A stretch of DNA of 64,000 nucleotides from Radiobacillus kanasensis (GTDB lineage Bacteria; Bacillota; Bacilli; Bacillales; Amphibacillaceae), in the NCBI RefSeq assembly GCF_021049245.1, contig NZ_CP088020.1:2982001-3046000 (forward strand), in the 5' to 3' direction. Below, piece by piece: positions 54,066-61,934 of this stretch. The notes beneath the pieces were generated by a model, which was given only the letters and a program-made list of their open reading frames with translations, was not told the DNA's origin and did not search any database. The position numbers were made by a program, and so were the translations under genes. Position 1 is the first letter of the stretch. Every line of letters starts with the position of its first letter.

Positions 54066-55829
54066 TCATGACCCATTCCCCTCATACGAGCCTTTATACT
54101 CATCATAGGAAAAATAGGTTACAAGGCCACTGTCGGCATGGTGTGACTGATGACAATGAAAGTTCCAATCACCTGGATTATCCGCTTTGAAGGCAATTGA
54201 TATTTGCTGCATAGGCCTTACATTAACGGTATCCTTGGACAGCCATGGTTCCTCCAATGTTTGACCATTGATAGACACGATGGAAAAATGATGCCCATGT
54301 AAATGCATTGGATGACTCTCCGGTGACATGTTAAATAAATTCAGTTTGACGACTTCGCCCTCTTGTACTTTATATGGTTCTAACTCTTCATAGGAGCTAA
54401 ATGGTATGTTATTAATCGCCCACGACATCCCATTAGATCCCATTGTCATACCAAGTTTCATGTTATATACACGATCATATTCTCTAGTATCAGGGCCAGG
54501 AAGTCCTGCCACAAGCCCTTGATATTTTGGGGCATTCTTTATTGAATCCGCCATTGGTAATGAGGCTGGCTTCTGATTGTCATCACCAGGTGTGAGAACT
54601 ACTTTTGCTCGCATTCCTAGTTCACTATGACCATAATCCGTATCATACAATGCATATTCACCCGGTTTTTCCCCTCTTAAAAAAACATCTACACGCTCAT
54701 AAGGAGATATAACTACTTCTTTGACCTGTTGGGCTGCTGGTAGAGGAAATCCGTCTGTGTGGGTAACATACATCTTCATCCCCTCAACCTTTATTCGATG
54801 GGTTTGAAAACCAAAGTTTAATAAACGTAAGCGGACCCATTCATTTGTTTCAGCCTTAAACGCTTGTTTCGGATCACGCTTTCCGTTAATCGTAAATACA
54901 TTATAGAGGTCTGCCGTACCCAGAATGGCGTTCGGCATCCTCCTTTGCATCATACTTTGATCCATTCTATTACCGTCTGTTGCCGGCGGTGCATTTCCCT
55001 CACCAGCAATGTTCATTTCATCTATACTTGCTATCCATTCGGTTGTAGCTTCAGGGTATTTCGTTGGCTGAGTTGGTTCGATAATAAATGGCCCAAACAT
55101 CCCTTTATCGAGCTGCTTAACATCCCCATGACTATGATAGGAATACGTACCTGCTGGTCCAGCAACGAACTCATATACATATTCTTCTCCATAATTCACA
55201 TAGGGTTGTGTAAGCAACGGAACACCGTCAGCTGCATTTCGTTTAGGAAGGCCATGAAGATGAATCGTTGTCTTCACATCAGGTATTCGATTGCGCAATA
55301 TAATTCGTACCTGCTCTCCTTCTTTTACTCTTAACACCGGGGCCGGAATCGTTTTATTAAATGTCCATCCATTGATGGTTAATTGGTCGTCGATTTTCAC
55401 TTTATTTGGATACCCAGTTATTATAAATTCTCGAACATTTCCTTCCTTTGATCCAGTAATTTCTGTTTGGGAAGGAGAGACTTGTTCTTTTGTTTGATTA
55501 GCTGGTGAAACCTCTGTGTTTTTCAGAAGAGGTTCATAAGATTGGTATTTCGGATTGAGGAGATTGGTTGAATAGGGAAAATTTTGGTGAATCTTGGTTG
55601 TTTTCGATAAAAGTGGGGCAGTGGCTTGTATAGTTGGATTCCTATCATTCTCATCTAAACTAACTTGCCAAGCAGATTGGATAATGGACATAACCCAAAT
55701 TAGCAAAAAGAAAACCGCGATATAAAACAAAACCAGTAGGGCCGTTTCCATATAAAACATCAATTTCTTAAAAAACCTCTTCCATTTCCTAATTAAGTTT
55801 CTGATAACTTCAACACAATGTTCAAACAT
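54066..55829 (-). CDS. Membrane-anchored multicopper oxidase
   Basis: About 587 residues. A basic N-terminus and one membrane helix (TALLVLFYIAVFFLLIWVMS) are followed by three cupredoxin domains. All four copper motifs are present: TIHLHGLP, YSYHSHGD, HPMHLHGHHFS and the type 1/trinuclear motif HCHQSHHADSGL, with Leu in the axial position, as in high-potential laccases. A Met-rich loop (MDQSMMQRRMP) may bind Cu(I). It oxidises a metal or organic substrate outside the cell and reduces O2. ATG at 55829 behind GAGGTG. It lies 72 bases after the encapsulin gene. Confidence 0.93.
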   Translation of the reverse strand: MFEHCVEVIRNLIRKWKRFFKKLMFYMETALLVLFYIAVFFLLIWVMSIIQSAWQVSLDENDRNPTIQATAPLLSKTTKIHQNFPYSTNLLNPKYQSYEPLLKNTEVSPANQTKEQVSPSQTEITGSKEGNVREFIITGYPNKVKIDDQLTINGWTFNKTIPAPVLRVKEGEQVRIILRNRIPDVKTTIHLHGLPKRNAADGVPLLTQPYVNYGEEYVYEFVAGPAGTYSYHSHGDVKQLDKGMFGPFIIEPTQPTKYPEATTEWIASIDEMNIAGEGNAPPATDGNRMDQSMMQRRMPNAILGTADLYNVFTINGKRDPKQAFKAETNEWVRLRLLNFGFQTHRIKVEGMKMYVTHTDGFPLPAAQQVKEVVISPYERVDVFLRGEKPGEYALYDTDYGHSELGMRAKVVLTPGDDNQKPASLPMADSIKNAPKYQGLVAGLPGPDTREYDRVYNMKLGMTMGSNGMSWAINNIPFSSYEELEPYKVQEGEVVKLNLFNMSPESHPMHLHGHHFSIVSINGQTLEEPWLSKDTVNVRPMQQISIAFKADNPGDWNFHCHQSHHADSGLVTYFSYDEYKGSYEGNGS

Positions 55830-55901
55830 CATACACCTCTCCATAAAAAGCAAATAAACGAACTAGTGAGGTGGAGTAGGTTAAGAAGCTAACGGGTGGA
55901 T

Positions 55902-56747
55902 TTAATTTTCCAACGTGCAAATCGCAGTAGGACGTTTGATTCTTGGCACTAAACATTCCAGCACTCTAAAATAACTGTTTAACGTATCATCATTTAAAAA
56001 GTAAACCGTAACATCCTGTGCGATTGCAATATCGACATTTTGCTCTCCTGTTGCGACTATGACACCACATCCATTTTTAATTTGCGATGATTGATAGACC
56101 CCATCTTCGAATAAACCACGAACATGTTCAATTTCTAACACTTTTGAATCACCATGAACCTGATGGAGTTGAGCATATGCTTCCGGTGATAAAGCCATAG
56201 CAAAAGGCCCAGTATGACCATTTTCCATCAGTTTATTTCTTGCATCCACGATATCTTGAAAGGCATTCCCTTCTTGACTGGACCAATCACTACATTGCAC
56301 TTTCTCTCTCCCCATCACGTTCATTAAGCCAGGTATGCTTAACGATTCTGACCCATTAAAGATTAAGTCATCCTCTTTTAATGCCACATCACTTGCTGCA
56401 CTTGCGGCTCCAGAAAAATCAAGTGGTTTATCGGTTTCTTCTGCTTGCTCCATATCACGCCAATGGATGATAAAATCCTTGTATAAGATAGGAATATCTA
56501 GGGTTTTACTTTTATCCGGTTTAGCAACGTCTAATTCATCGCCATACATACTAATACTAGCTGGTTCTGGCTTCGTATAAATGGGATTGTTTATTGACTG
56601 ATATCCTGAACCAATTGGTCCATATATATCTAGAAATCGAGCGGCAACAATTTTGTCAGCGGCTGTTTCGACAACTATATCCTCCATACGGTCCCACTGC
56701 CATTGTGTTAACGGCCCCCCAGGAAATCTTGATTCTCCCTGCGCCAC
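55902..56747 (-). CDS. Family 1 encapsulin shell protein (linocin/HK97 fold)
   Basis: About 281 residues. The start GGPLTQWQWDRMEDIVVETA, then FLDIYGPIGSGYQSINNP, the DLIFNGSESLSIPGLMN segment (P-domain helix end), GPFAMALSPEAYAQLH and the C-terminal AIAQDVTVYFLND match the order of landmarks in T. maritima encapsulin. It should assemble into an icosahedral protein compartment in the cytosol. AGGAGG lies eight bases before a GTG at 56747; an ATG at 56753 is only two bases from it. It is embedded in an operon of membrane proteins and a multicopper oxidase, not beside a known cargo gene. Confidence 0.9.
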   Translation of the reverse strand: MAQGESRFPGGPLTQWQWDRMEDIVVETAADKIVAARFLDIYGPIGSGYQSINNPIYTKPEPASISMYGDELDVAKPDKSKTLDIPILYKDFIIHWRDMEQAEETDKPLDFSGAASAASDVALKEDDLIFNGSESLSIPGLMNVMGREKVQCSDWSSQEGNAFQDIVDARNKLMENGHTGPFAMALSPEAYAQLHQVHGDSKVLEIEHVRGLFEDGVYQSSQIKNGCGVIVATGEQNVDIAIAQDVTVYFLNDDTLNSYFRVLECLVPRIKRPTAICTLEN

Positions 56748-56749
56748 AA

Positions 56750-56872
56750 TCATCTCCTCCTTTCTTTAAACAATTTTTCTTCCAACCATTTTAAAAAAAC
56801 ATTCCAATTTTCTTCATAGACGATTCCAGATTTATCAAACTTTAGCTTCTTCCAATATTCATTAATTTTCAT
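56750..56872 (-). CDS. 40-residue peptide encoded immediately before the encapsulin
   Basis: A short ORF with GGAGG six bases before the ATG. The peptide is charged and aromatic (three Trp, many Lys and Glu): MKINEYWKKLKFDKSG followed by a predicted amphipathic helix NWNVFLKWLEEKLFKER. It overlaps the preceding gene by 11 bases and its end carries the encapsulin ribosome site (the last codons are AGG AGG AGA). It has no canonical encapsulin targeting peptide. I infer an adaptor, lid or scaffold for the shell; the function is unknown. Confidence 0.65.
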   Translation of the reverse strand: MKINEYWKKLKFDKSGIVYEENWNVFLKWLEEKLFKERRR

Positions 56873-57110
56873 AAAGGTCCTCCTGCTCCTGATCATCTTC
56901 ATCCGATGCCTCCTCCTCTTGGGAATCGGACGCTTTGTCTTTGTCTACGGGCTTCGTAAAAAAATATAACAATATCATGAGATAAAAAGCAGACAAATCA
57001 AAAGAGGTCTTATAATTAAAAATTTGATTGACAATAGGCAATTTATACGTAAAGAAACCTAGTAGAATACTTATAGAAACAAGAATGAATTTTTTTACAC
57101 TCCACCACAT
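56862..57110 (-). CDS. Small membrane protein with acidic C-terminal tail
   Basis: An 82-residue protein. Two hydrophobic segments (residues 8-26 and 38-52) are followed by a strongly acidic cytosolic tail (SQEEEASDEDDQEQEDLYEN, preceded by KDKAS). The acidic tail could bind cations or dock to the encapsulin surface. I do not recognise a family. It lies 9 bases after the 126-residue gene and overlaps the 40-residue peptide gene. Confidence 0.7.
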   Translation of the reverse strand: MWWSVKKFILVSISILLGFFTYKLPIVNQIFNYKTSFDLSAFYLMILLYFFTKPVDKDKASDSQEEEASDEDDQEQEDLYEN

Positions 57111-57119
57111 TCTCCTCGC

Positions 57120-57500
57120 CTACCTGTGTGAAGATCGACGAGGACGTTCCCTGCGTCGCTCATATTCGTCATCGTATCTGTCGTCTCTACCGCGGTCACG
57201 GTCACGGTCACGATCATCATCAAATAAATCCATATCATGCCGTTCAAAATAACGAATCGTAATTCCAACTAAACCGATTAATAACCCAATAACCGCTAAT
57301 ATAATTAAAGCAACGAATATAAAGTTAAAAAGGGAAACAGCAGCTCCAACGCCAGTAAAACCGCCACCAGATTGTCCCCCTGTACCGATACCTGTTCCTA
57401 CGAATCCGACAAATAGGAATTCTATTAATCCAAATACAAGAATTGCGACTACTGACCAAACGGTAAGTTTTAAAAATGGTCGCTGTCTTGGACTCATCAT
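57120..57500 (-). CDS. Two-helix membrane protein with Gly-rich loop and Arg/Asp tail
   Basis: A 126-residue protein: helix 1 (LTVWSVVAILVFGLIEFLFV), a Gly-rich loop (GTGIGTGGQSGGGFTGVG), helix 2 (FIFVALIILAVIGLLIGLVG) and a C-terminal tail of alternating Arg and Asp (DDDRDRDRDRGRDDR). The tail is coded by a CGGTCA hexanucleotide repeat near 57190-57212. Helices 1 and 2 resemble those of the Ser/Gly-rich protein and the 89-residue protein. Function unknown. Confidence 0.75.
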   Translation of the reverse strand: MMSPRQRPFLKLTVWSVVAILVFGLIEFLFVGFVGTGIGTGGQSGGGFTGVGAAVSLFNFIFVALIILAVIGLLIGLVGITIRYFERHDMDLFDDDRDRDRDRGRDDRYDDEYERRRERPRRSSHR

Positions 57501-57585
57501 ATCTCCCTCCTTATATTTTCTATCCTATGAAAAAAAGAAGAATCTGTGTTACAAGCTGCCTATTCTAGAAACAAATATACGTATA

Positions 57586-57855
57586 TCACTTTTTTTCAAA
57601 TAGGCTTTGAGCAAACTTTATACTAAAAATAAAAACACTTGCTAAGATAACCAGAACCAAAATAACAATCAGACTATAAAAGAAAAAATTTAGAAAATCC
57701 ATAAAAACGGAATTCGCAACACCTATAGAGCTTGGTCCCATCATCCTAGTAGTAGTAAATGCTTGCTGAAACACAATACCGAGTATTCCAAACAGAACAA
57801 TGGCAACAAGCAGATATAAAATCAGCTTCAACCATTTTTCCACATCCATATTCAT
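57586..57855 (-). CDS. Two-helix membrane protein (89 aa)
   Basis: Helix 1 (WLKLILYLLVAIVLFGILGI) is strikingly similar to the N-terminal helix of the Ser/Gly-rich protein (WLRIALYTVVGIFIFGILIV), and helix 2 (YSLIVILVLVILASVFIFS) to its C-terminal helix. Only about 22 residues, including TTTRMMGPSSIG, lie between them. It therefore looks like a minimal member of the same paralogous set. ATG behind AAGGTGG. Confidence 0.75.
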   Translation of the reverse strand: MNMDVEKWLKLILYLLVAIVLFGILGIVFQQAFTTTRMMGPSSIGVANSVFMDFLNFFFYSLIVILVLVILASVFIFSIKFAQSLFEKK

Positions 57856-57878
57856 TTTGATTCACCACCTTAATGACT

Positions 57879-58505
57879 TCACTTCGCTCGTTTCTTCGGA
57901 AACCACTGATTTTTCAAAAATTCATACAACTGAGAAATCGACCCAATGATTAATACTACGAGTACCACGACGATTAAAAACGCAAAAAAACTGTATATCC
58001 AAAAATACAGACCCATTTGTAATACGTTCGGATTTTGCTCTACCATCACAATGAGCCATAACACCGCAAAAATGATAATGGATAAAAAGATGATTAGTTG
58101 CTTTCTTAATAATTTCTTCTCTTTTGTCGTTTTTTTCTTACTTCGTTGTTTAAGGGGGGATAACAAAACAAATACAATGACCCACCCTACCAACAAGGCG
58201 ATACAGATAATTAACATAAAAGACAGGACATAATTGGTCACATCTAAAACTGGATTACCGTGTTGTGGCATCCATGCGTCCATATTCTTACATAGGTCGG
58301 CACAAGCCTCCATCATTGGTGTTAGGTAAAGATCTTGCCTACGTGTTTGTTGTAATACCAGTATCATAGCCCTGGATAACATATTAGGCATAGACGGTTG
58401 GTTAGTATATTCTGGTTGCAGAAAAATGAAAATAGCGAAACATAAATAGAATAAAACTACAATGCACATAATAAGAAAGTAAAATGGAATTTTCTTTCGT
58501 TTCAT
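57879..58505 (-). CDS. Multi-helix membrane protein with Met/Cys/His loop
   Basis: A 208-residue protein with four hydrophobic helices. The outer loop after helix 1 contains PMMEACADLCKNMDAWMPQHG, whose Met, Cys and His residues could bind copper. A Lys-rich cytosolic loop (LKQRSKKKTTKEKKLLRK) separates helices 2 and 3, and the C-terminus is basic. I do not recognise the family. It overlaps the 105-residue gene by four bases. Confidence 0.72.
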   Translation of the reverse strand: MKRKKIPFYFLIMCIVVLFYLCFAIFIFLQPEYTNQPSMPNMLSRAMILVLQQTRRQDLYLTPMMEACADLCKNMDAWMPQHGNPVLDVTNYVLSFMLIICIALLVGWVIVFVLLSPLKQRSKKKTTKEKKLLRKQLIIFLSIIIFAVLWLIVMVEQNPNVLQMGLYFWIYSFFAFLIVVVLVVLIIGSISQLYEFLKNQWFPKKRAK

Positions 58506-58819
58506 CTTGCATCCTCAATATGTCTACGAAGCCATAAACCCCAAATAGTAATAAACGGGATCATTCCAAAGGAAACAATCGTTACAGCGGATAATAAGGC
58601 GTTCCCATTATGACCTCCAAATTGGCCCATCATCGTTTGCCACACCATGGATGACATCAGTGAATTAGACTGGCACGCTATTGCGATACTCTTCATATAA
58701 GTCATGATCTGTTCCATAGTTAATACCGGATTAACCAAACAAATCAACACGGTCGCTGCTAGCATTAAAAATAAGAATGCCACTGTTCTCACGATCACGA
58801 CAAACCAAGGGTTCCGCAA
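58502..58819 (-). CDS. Two-helix membrane protein with Met-rich loop (105 aa)
   Basis: Two helices (IVRTVAFLFLMLAATVLICL and LSAVTIVSFGMIPFITIWGL) flank a loop with many Met, plus Cys, Gln and His: MEQIMTYMKSIAIACQSNS and SSMVWQTMMGQFGGHNGN. Such a loop could handle Cu(I). TTG start behind GGAGGAGGG. It overlaps the following 208-residue gene by four bases, so the products probably work as a pair. Family unknown. Confidence 0.7.
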   Translation of the reverse strand: MRNPWFVVIVRTVAFLFLMLAATVLICLVNPVLTMEQIMTYMKSIAIACQSNSLMSSMVWQTMMGQFGGHNGNALLSAVTIVSFGMIPFITIWGLWLRRHIEDAR

Positions 58820-58856
58820 ACTATTCCCTCCTCCCTACTAGAATTGCAAGCTCCAT

Positions 58857-59342
58857 TTACTTCCCACTTTTTTTTCTGAATATGGTTACTCGGAAGACAT
58901 GGCGTTTTTTAATAATGTGCCAGACGATAGCAAATAAGAGAAAAAAGGCAAAGAACTCATGGATAGCAAAAGCAAAGGTTGCATAAATAAAGGGAACAGA
59001 AGGCAAAAACCACAAGAGAAACCCGCTAAAAATCATTAGTAAGGAGGTAGTTAAATTAAAGCCACCAAAACCTTTCATCCCAATAGGAATCCATCTCCGT
59101 TTTGGGATCTTACTCGTCACCATTTGATAGACTTCATAACAAACAATAACTAACATCCATAGAACCCAAAAAACACCGACAATACGATGTGTAATATCTG
59201 CAAGCGCAAAGTGATCTCCAAATATCCAACTAAACTTCGCCCCAATAATACTCATCCCACTAATCATTAACAAAAATACTAAGATTGCGGATATCCAATG
59301 TAACATCATATCAAAGGGAGGGTTTCTTTTTCGTTTGCTCAT
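58857..59342 (-). CDS. Four-helix cytochrome b561-type membrane protein
   Basis: A 161-residue protein with four membrane helices. Histidines lie within or at the ends of helices at His15 (MMLHWIS), His52 (DITHRIVG), His128 (FAIHEFFAF) and His142 (IVWHIIKK). This is the pattern of di-heme cytochrome b subunits of formate dehydrogenases and hydrogenases (FdnI/HyaC-like). It could pass electrons between the quinone pool and the other membrane components here. ATG behind AAGGAGA. Heme binding is inferred. Confidence 0.8.
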   Translation of the reverse strand: MSKRKRNPPFDMMLHWISAILVFLLMISGMSIIGAKFSWIFGDHFALADITHRIVGVFWVLWMLVIVCYEVYQMVTSKIPKRRWIPIGMKGFGGFNLTTSLLMIFSGFLLWFLPSVPFIYATFAFAIHEFFAFFLLFAIVWHIIKKRHVFRVTIFRKKSGK

Positions 59343-59380
59343 GCTATCTCCTTTACTAGCTCGATTAATGGAAGATTAAA

Positions 59381-60109
59381 TCAGTCCTTCTCTTGGTGTT
59401 TTTTCTTTCGTTCCGCACCTTTTTCTTTGATCAGACTGATAAAATAAGCGACTAAACTAATGACTAATATCAATACTAAGACCATTAAGATAATCTTAAA
59501 TACGGTAACGATATTACTGAAAAGGTTATCATTACCTGCATCCTTTGAAACTTCAGAACCAGAGTTTTGTTGAGACTGATCCATACTTCCCATTGATTGA
59601 CCGGAGTTCCCGTTGCTCTGCTCCTGCATTCCATTCGTTGAGCCGGAATTTTGTTGGTCCATAGAATTGGAATTTCCCGACTGACCATTTCCCAACGCCT
59701 GTTGTAACTGCTCGATGCTTTTTTTGATCTGATTAATTTCTTCCGCTGTACTTGTCGATTGATTGTTTGATTTATTCGATTCATCTGTTGTGCCGTCCGC
59801 GTTGTTGGAATTACTCCCCGTAACAATTTGCTTTAACTCATTCAAACTTTTCTCTATATTTTCAAAGGCTTTGATTGCATTAGATGATTGTGAGGATTGA
59901 TTACTCGTCTCCGCTGATTTTTCCGTTTCCGATTTTTGCTCATTGGAGCCATTATTCGCCAACGTTTTTTTAAGCTCTTCCATTTCTTTTTTCAATACGT
60001 CTATTTCCTTTTGGAGATTGCTTATCGACGTTTCGGCCTGCACCCCATGAAAAGGGATAAAAAAACACAATGTCAGTAACAATATGATAGCTACACCGAA
60101 CCTTGACAT
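59381..60109 (-). CDS. Secreted/anchored coiled-coil protein with low-complexity linker
   Basis: About 242 residues and the first gene of the block. A signal peptide ends near HGVQA|ETS. Two coiled-coil segments follow (ISNLQKEIDVLKKEMEELKK and EEINQIKKSIEQLQQALG), joined by Ser/Asn/Gln-rich linkers, then a C-terminal helix (IILMVLVLILVISLVAYFIS) with a basic cytosolic tail. It is therefore outside the cell, anchored at its C-terminus, and likely oligomeric. The ATG at 60109 follows GGAGGGGG. Function unknown. Confidence 0.78.
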   Translation of the reverse strand: MSRFGVAIILLLTLCFFIPFHGVQAETSISNLQKEIDVLKKEMEELKKTLANNGSNEQKSETEKSAETSNQSSQSSNAIKAFENIEKSLNELKQIVTGSNSNNADGTTDESNKSNNQSTSTAEEINQIKKSIEQLQQALGNGQSGNSNSMDQQNSGSTNGMQEQSNGNSGQSMGSMDQSQQNSGSEVSKDAGNDNLFSNIVTVFKIILMVLVLILVISLVAYFISLIKEKGAERKKKHQEKD

Positions 60110-60252
60110 GTTTCCCCCTCCTAGCAACCTGTCCCTTATCTAATGACAAACAGCTATATTCTCATTACTCAGATTTGATACATCCTGTTAGTATACTATG
60201 AGTGAAATAGATGTTTATGATTAATGTTAGGTTTCCGGTGTCACGAAACAAC

Positions 60253-60282
60253 AAAACCCCGAGGGATAATCCCCCAGGGTTA
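60253..60282 (-). terminator. Terminator after the amidase gene
   Basis: Stem AACCC/GGGTT extended by GGGAT/ATCCC, followed on the minus strand by GTTTTGTTGTTT. It lies 38 bases after the amidase stop and separates that gene from the encapsulin operon, whose promoter should lie between 60110 and 60252. Confidence 0.75.
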
Positions 60283-60319
60283 GACAACAATTGCAACTAT
60301 CATTTTTTCCTTGTGTGAC

Positions 60320-61804
60320 TTACATCATCGGATTTCCGTTCATCCCAACCCAGATAGGGCTTCTTTCCAGCTCTGCAGCTACAGCAAACAACCAATTTTC
60401 CTTTCCTTTTGGTGCCATAAACTGAACTCCTATGGGAAGTCCACCTTCGGTCAGATGTACCGGCACCGTCATAGCTGGTTGACCAGTTAAGTTGGCTAGT
60501 TGAGTAAACGGGGTAAAAGTTAAGCTAGGTAAAAACATATCGTAAACGAGACGCTGTTGTTCTTTTTTGGTTTTCCTAGCAATATGAATCAAGCGTTCTT
60601 TTATTTCCTCGCTCACTTCTAATTCCCCTAACCTAGGTGCAACATCTGCATTCGTAGGGGTTATGTAAAAGTCATATTCCTTATGTAAATCTGCCATTTT
60701 CGCACTAGCATTGTCCCATTCTGTCAAACTTTGTGTAAATTCCGAAGCTGTTACGTATTTTCCAGATTGATAAAGAGCCCATGTGATAAGTTCGACATCA
60801 TCAAGTGTCACATCTCTTCCTAAGCCTTTTTCCATAGACTCAAGCATAGATGCAATTTCTCCGTTATTCATCAAGTAGTAGTTGTGCATTAAGCGCACCC
60901 CATCTACCCCATTGTCCTTTTCCTCCACATAGTGTCCCTCTTTTTCTAACCAGCTAACAACCTTTTGTACTGCCCTTTGTGCTTCAAAGCTTACTGGTGT
61001 GTCTACTGGCGATTTCATCGAAAAGGCAACTCGATATTTGCGCTTCGATTGTTTCATCGTTTCTTCTAAATAACTTCCTTCAAATAACGGTGTTTGAAAA
61101 GCAGCTTCTGGCTGAATCGTTTGCATCCAATCCAATAAAGCCGCACTATCCCGAACCGTACGTGAAACAGCAAAATCAATCGAAGCACCTTGCCACTGAC
61201 GACCGACTCCCGGACCAACTGGAGTTCTCCCACGGGTTGGTTTTAGCCCGAATAGTCCGGTAAAGGAAGCAGGAATTCGAATCGATCCCCCTCCATCGCT
61301 AGCCCCCGCTAAAGGAACAATTCCAGAAGCCACCGCTGACGTTGCCCCGCCACTCGAACCTCCTGCATAATGCTCCGTATTCCATGGATTTTTGGTAGGA
61401 CCATAAAGCTGTGGATCAGTGATATTTTTCAAGCCAAACTCTGGTGTATTCGTTTGACCAATAATCGAAAATCCTGCTGTACGGATTCGGGATACAAAGT
61501 TAGAGTCATGTTTGGCAACATGATTCTTCAACAGTTTAGCACCAGCAGTCAGCTTCTCCCCTTCGATAGCCTGCGAAATGTCCTTAAGGAGAATGGGTAC
61601 ACCAGAAAACGGGCCATGTTCTTTCCCAATTTCCTGCACAGCTTGTTCCTTTCTCGTTCGAATGACTGCTTGAAGCTCCGGGTTAACAGCCTCCAATCGT
61701 TCAAAAGCGACTTCGATTAACTCCTTAGGTGACACTTCTTTTTTCTCGACTAGTTCAGCTAAGCCTAGCGCGTCGTAGTTCATATATGTTTGGACATCCA
61801 TCAT
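60320..61804 (-). CDS. Amidase signature family hydrolase
   Basis: A 494-residue amidase. The catalytic triad motifs are visible: Lys in [11 protein letters not shown], the Ser-rich loop [20 protein letters not shown] with the cis-Ser, and the nucleophile in [15 protein letters not shown]. The C-terminal part is [19 protein letters not shown]. It hydrolyses an amide of unknown identity. It is not GatA, because gatB/gatC partners of the tRNA amidotransferase are absent. The ATG at 61804 has AAGGGG five bases upstream. It is divergent from the HTH regulator gene. Confidence 0.92.
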   Translation of the reverse strand: MMDVQTYMNYDALGLAELVEKKEVSPKELIEVAFERLEAVNPELQAVIRTRKEQAVQEIGKEHGPFSGVPILLKDISQAIEGEKLTAGAKLLKNHVAKHDSNFVSRIRTAGFSIIGQTNTPEFGLKNITDPQLYGPTKNPWNTEHYAGGSSGGATSAVASGIVPLAGASDGGGSIRIPASFTGLFGLKPTRGRTPVGPGVGRQWQGASIDFAVSRTVRDSAALLDWMQTIQPEAAFQTPLFEGSYLEETMKQSKRKYRVAFSMKSPVDTPVSFEAQRAVQKVVSWLEKEGHYVEEKDNGVDGVRLMHNYYLMNNGEIASMLESMEKGLGRDVTLDDVELITWALYQSGKYVTASEFTQSLTEWDNASAKMADLHKEYDFYITPTNADVAPRLGELEVSEEIKERLIHIARKTKKEQQRLVYDMFLPSLTFTPFTQLANLTGQPAMTVPVHLTEGGLPIGVQFMAPKGKENWLFAVAAELERSPIWVGMNGNPMM

Positions 61805-61934
61805 TTTCACCCCTTAAAATTTGTAAAGTTCTCCCTAATTCATTTTTCCATATTTCGTTAATATTTTACACTTTTCATGTAATTCATGATAGAATATTGA
61901 TTAATATTACAATAAAAGTTGAAATAAAAGGCGT

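Noticed and set aside
60320..61804. GatA subunit of glutamyl-tRNA amidotransferase
   Set aside because: The amidase motifs are shared, but gatB and gatC are absent and the C-terminal sequence does not look like GatA.
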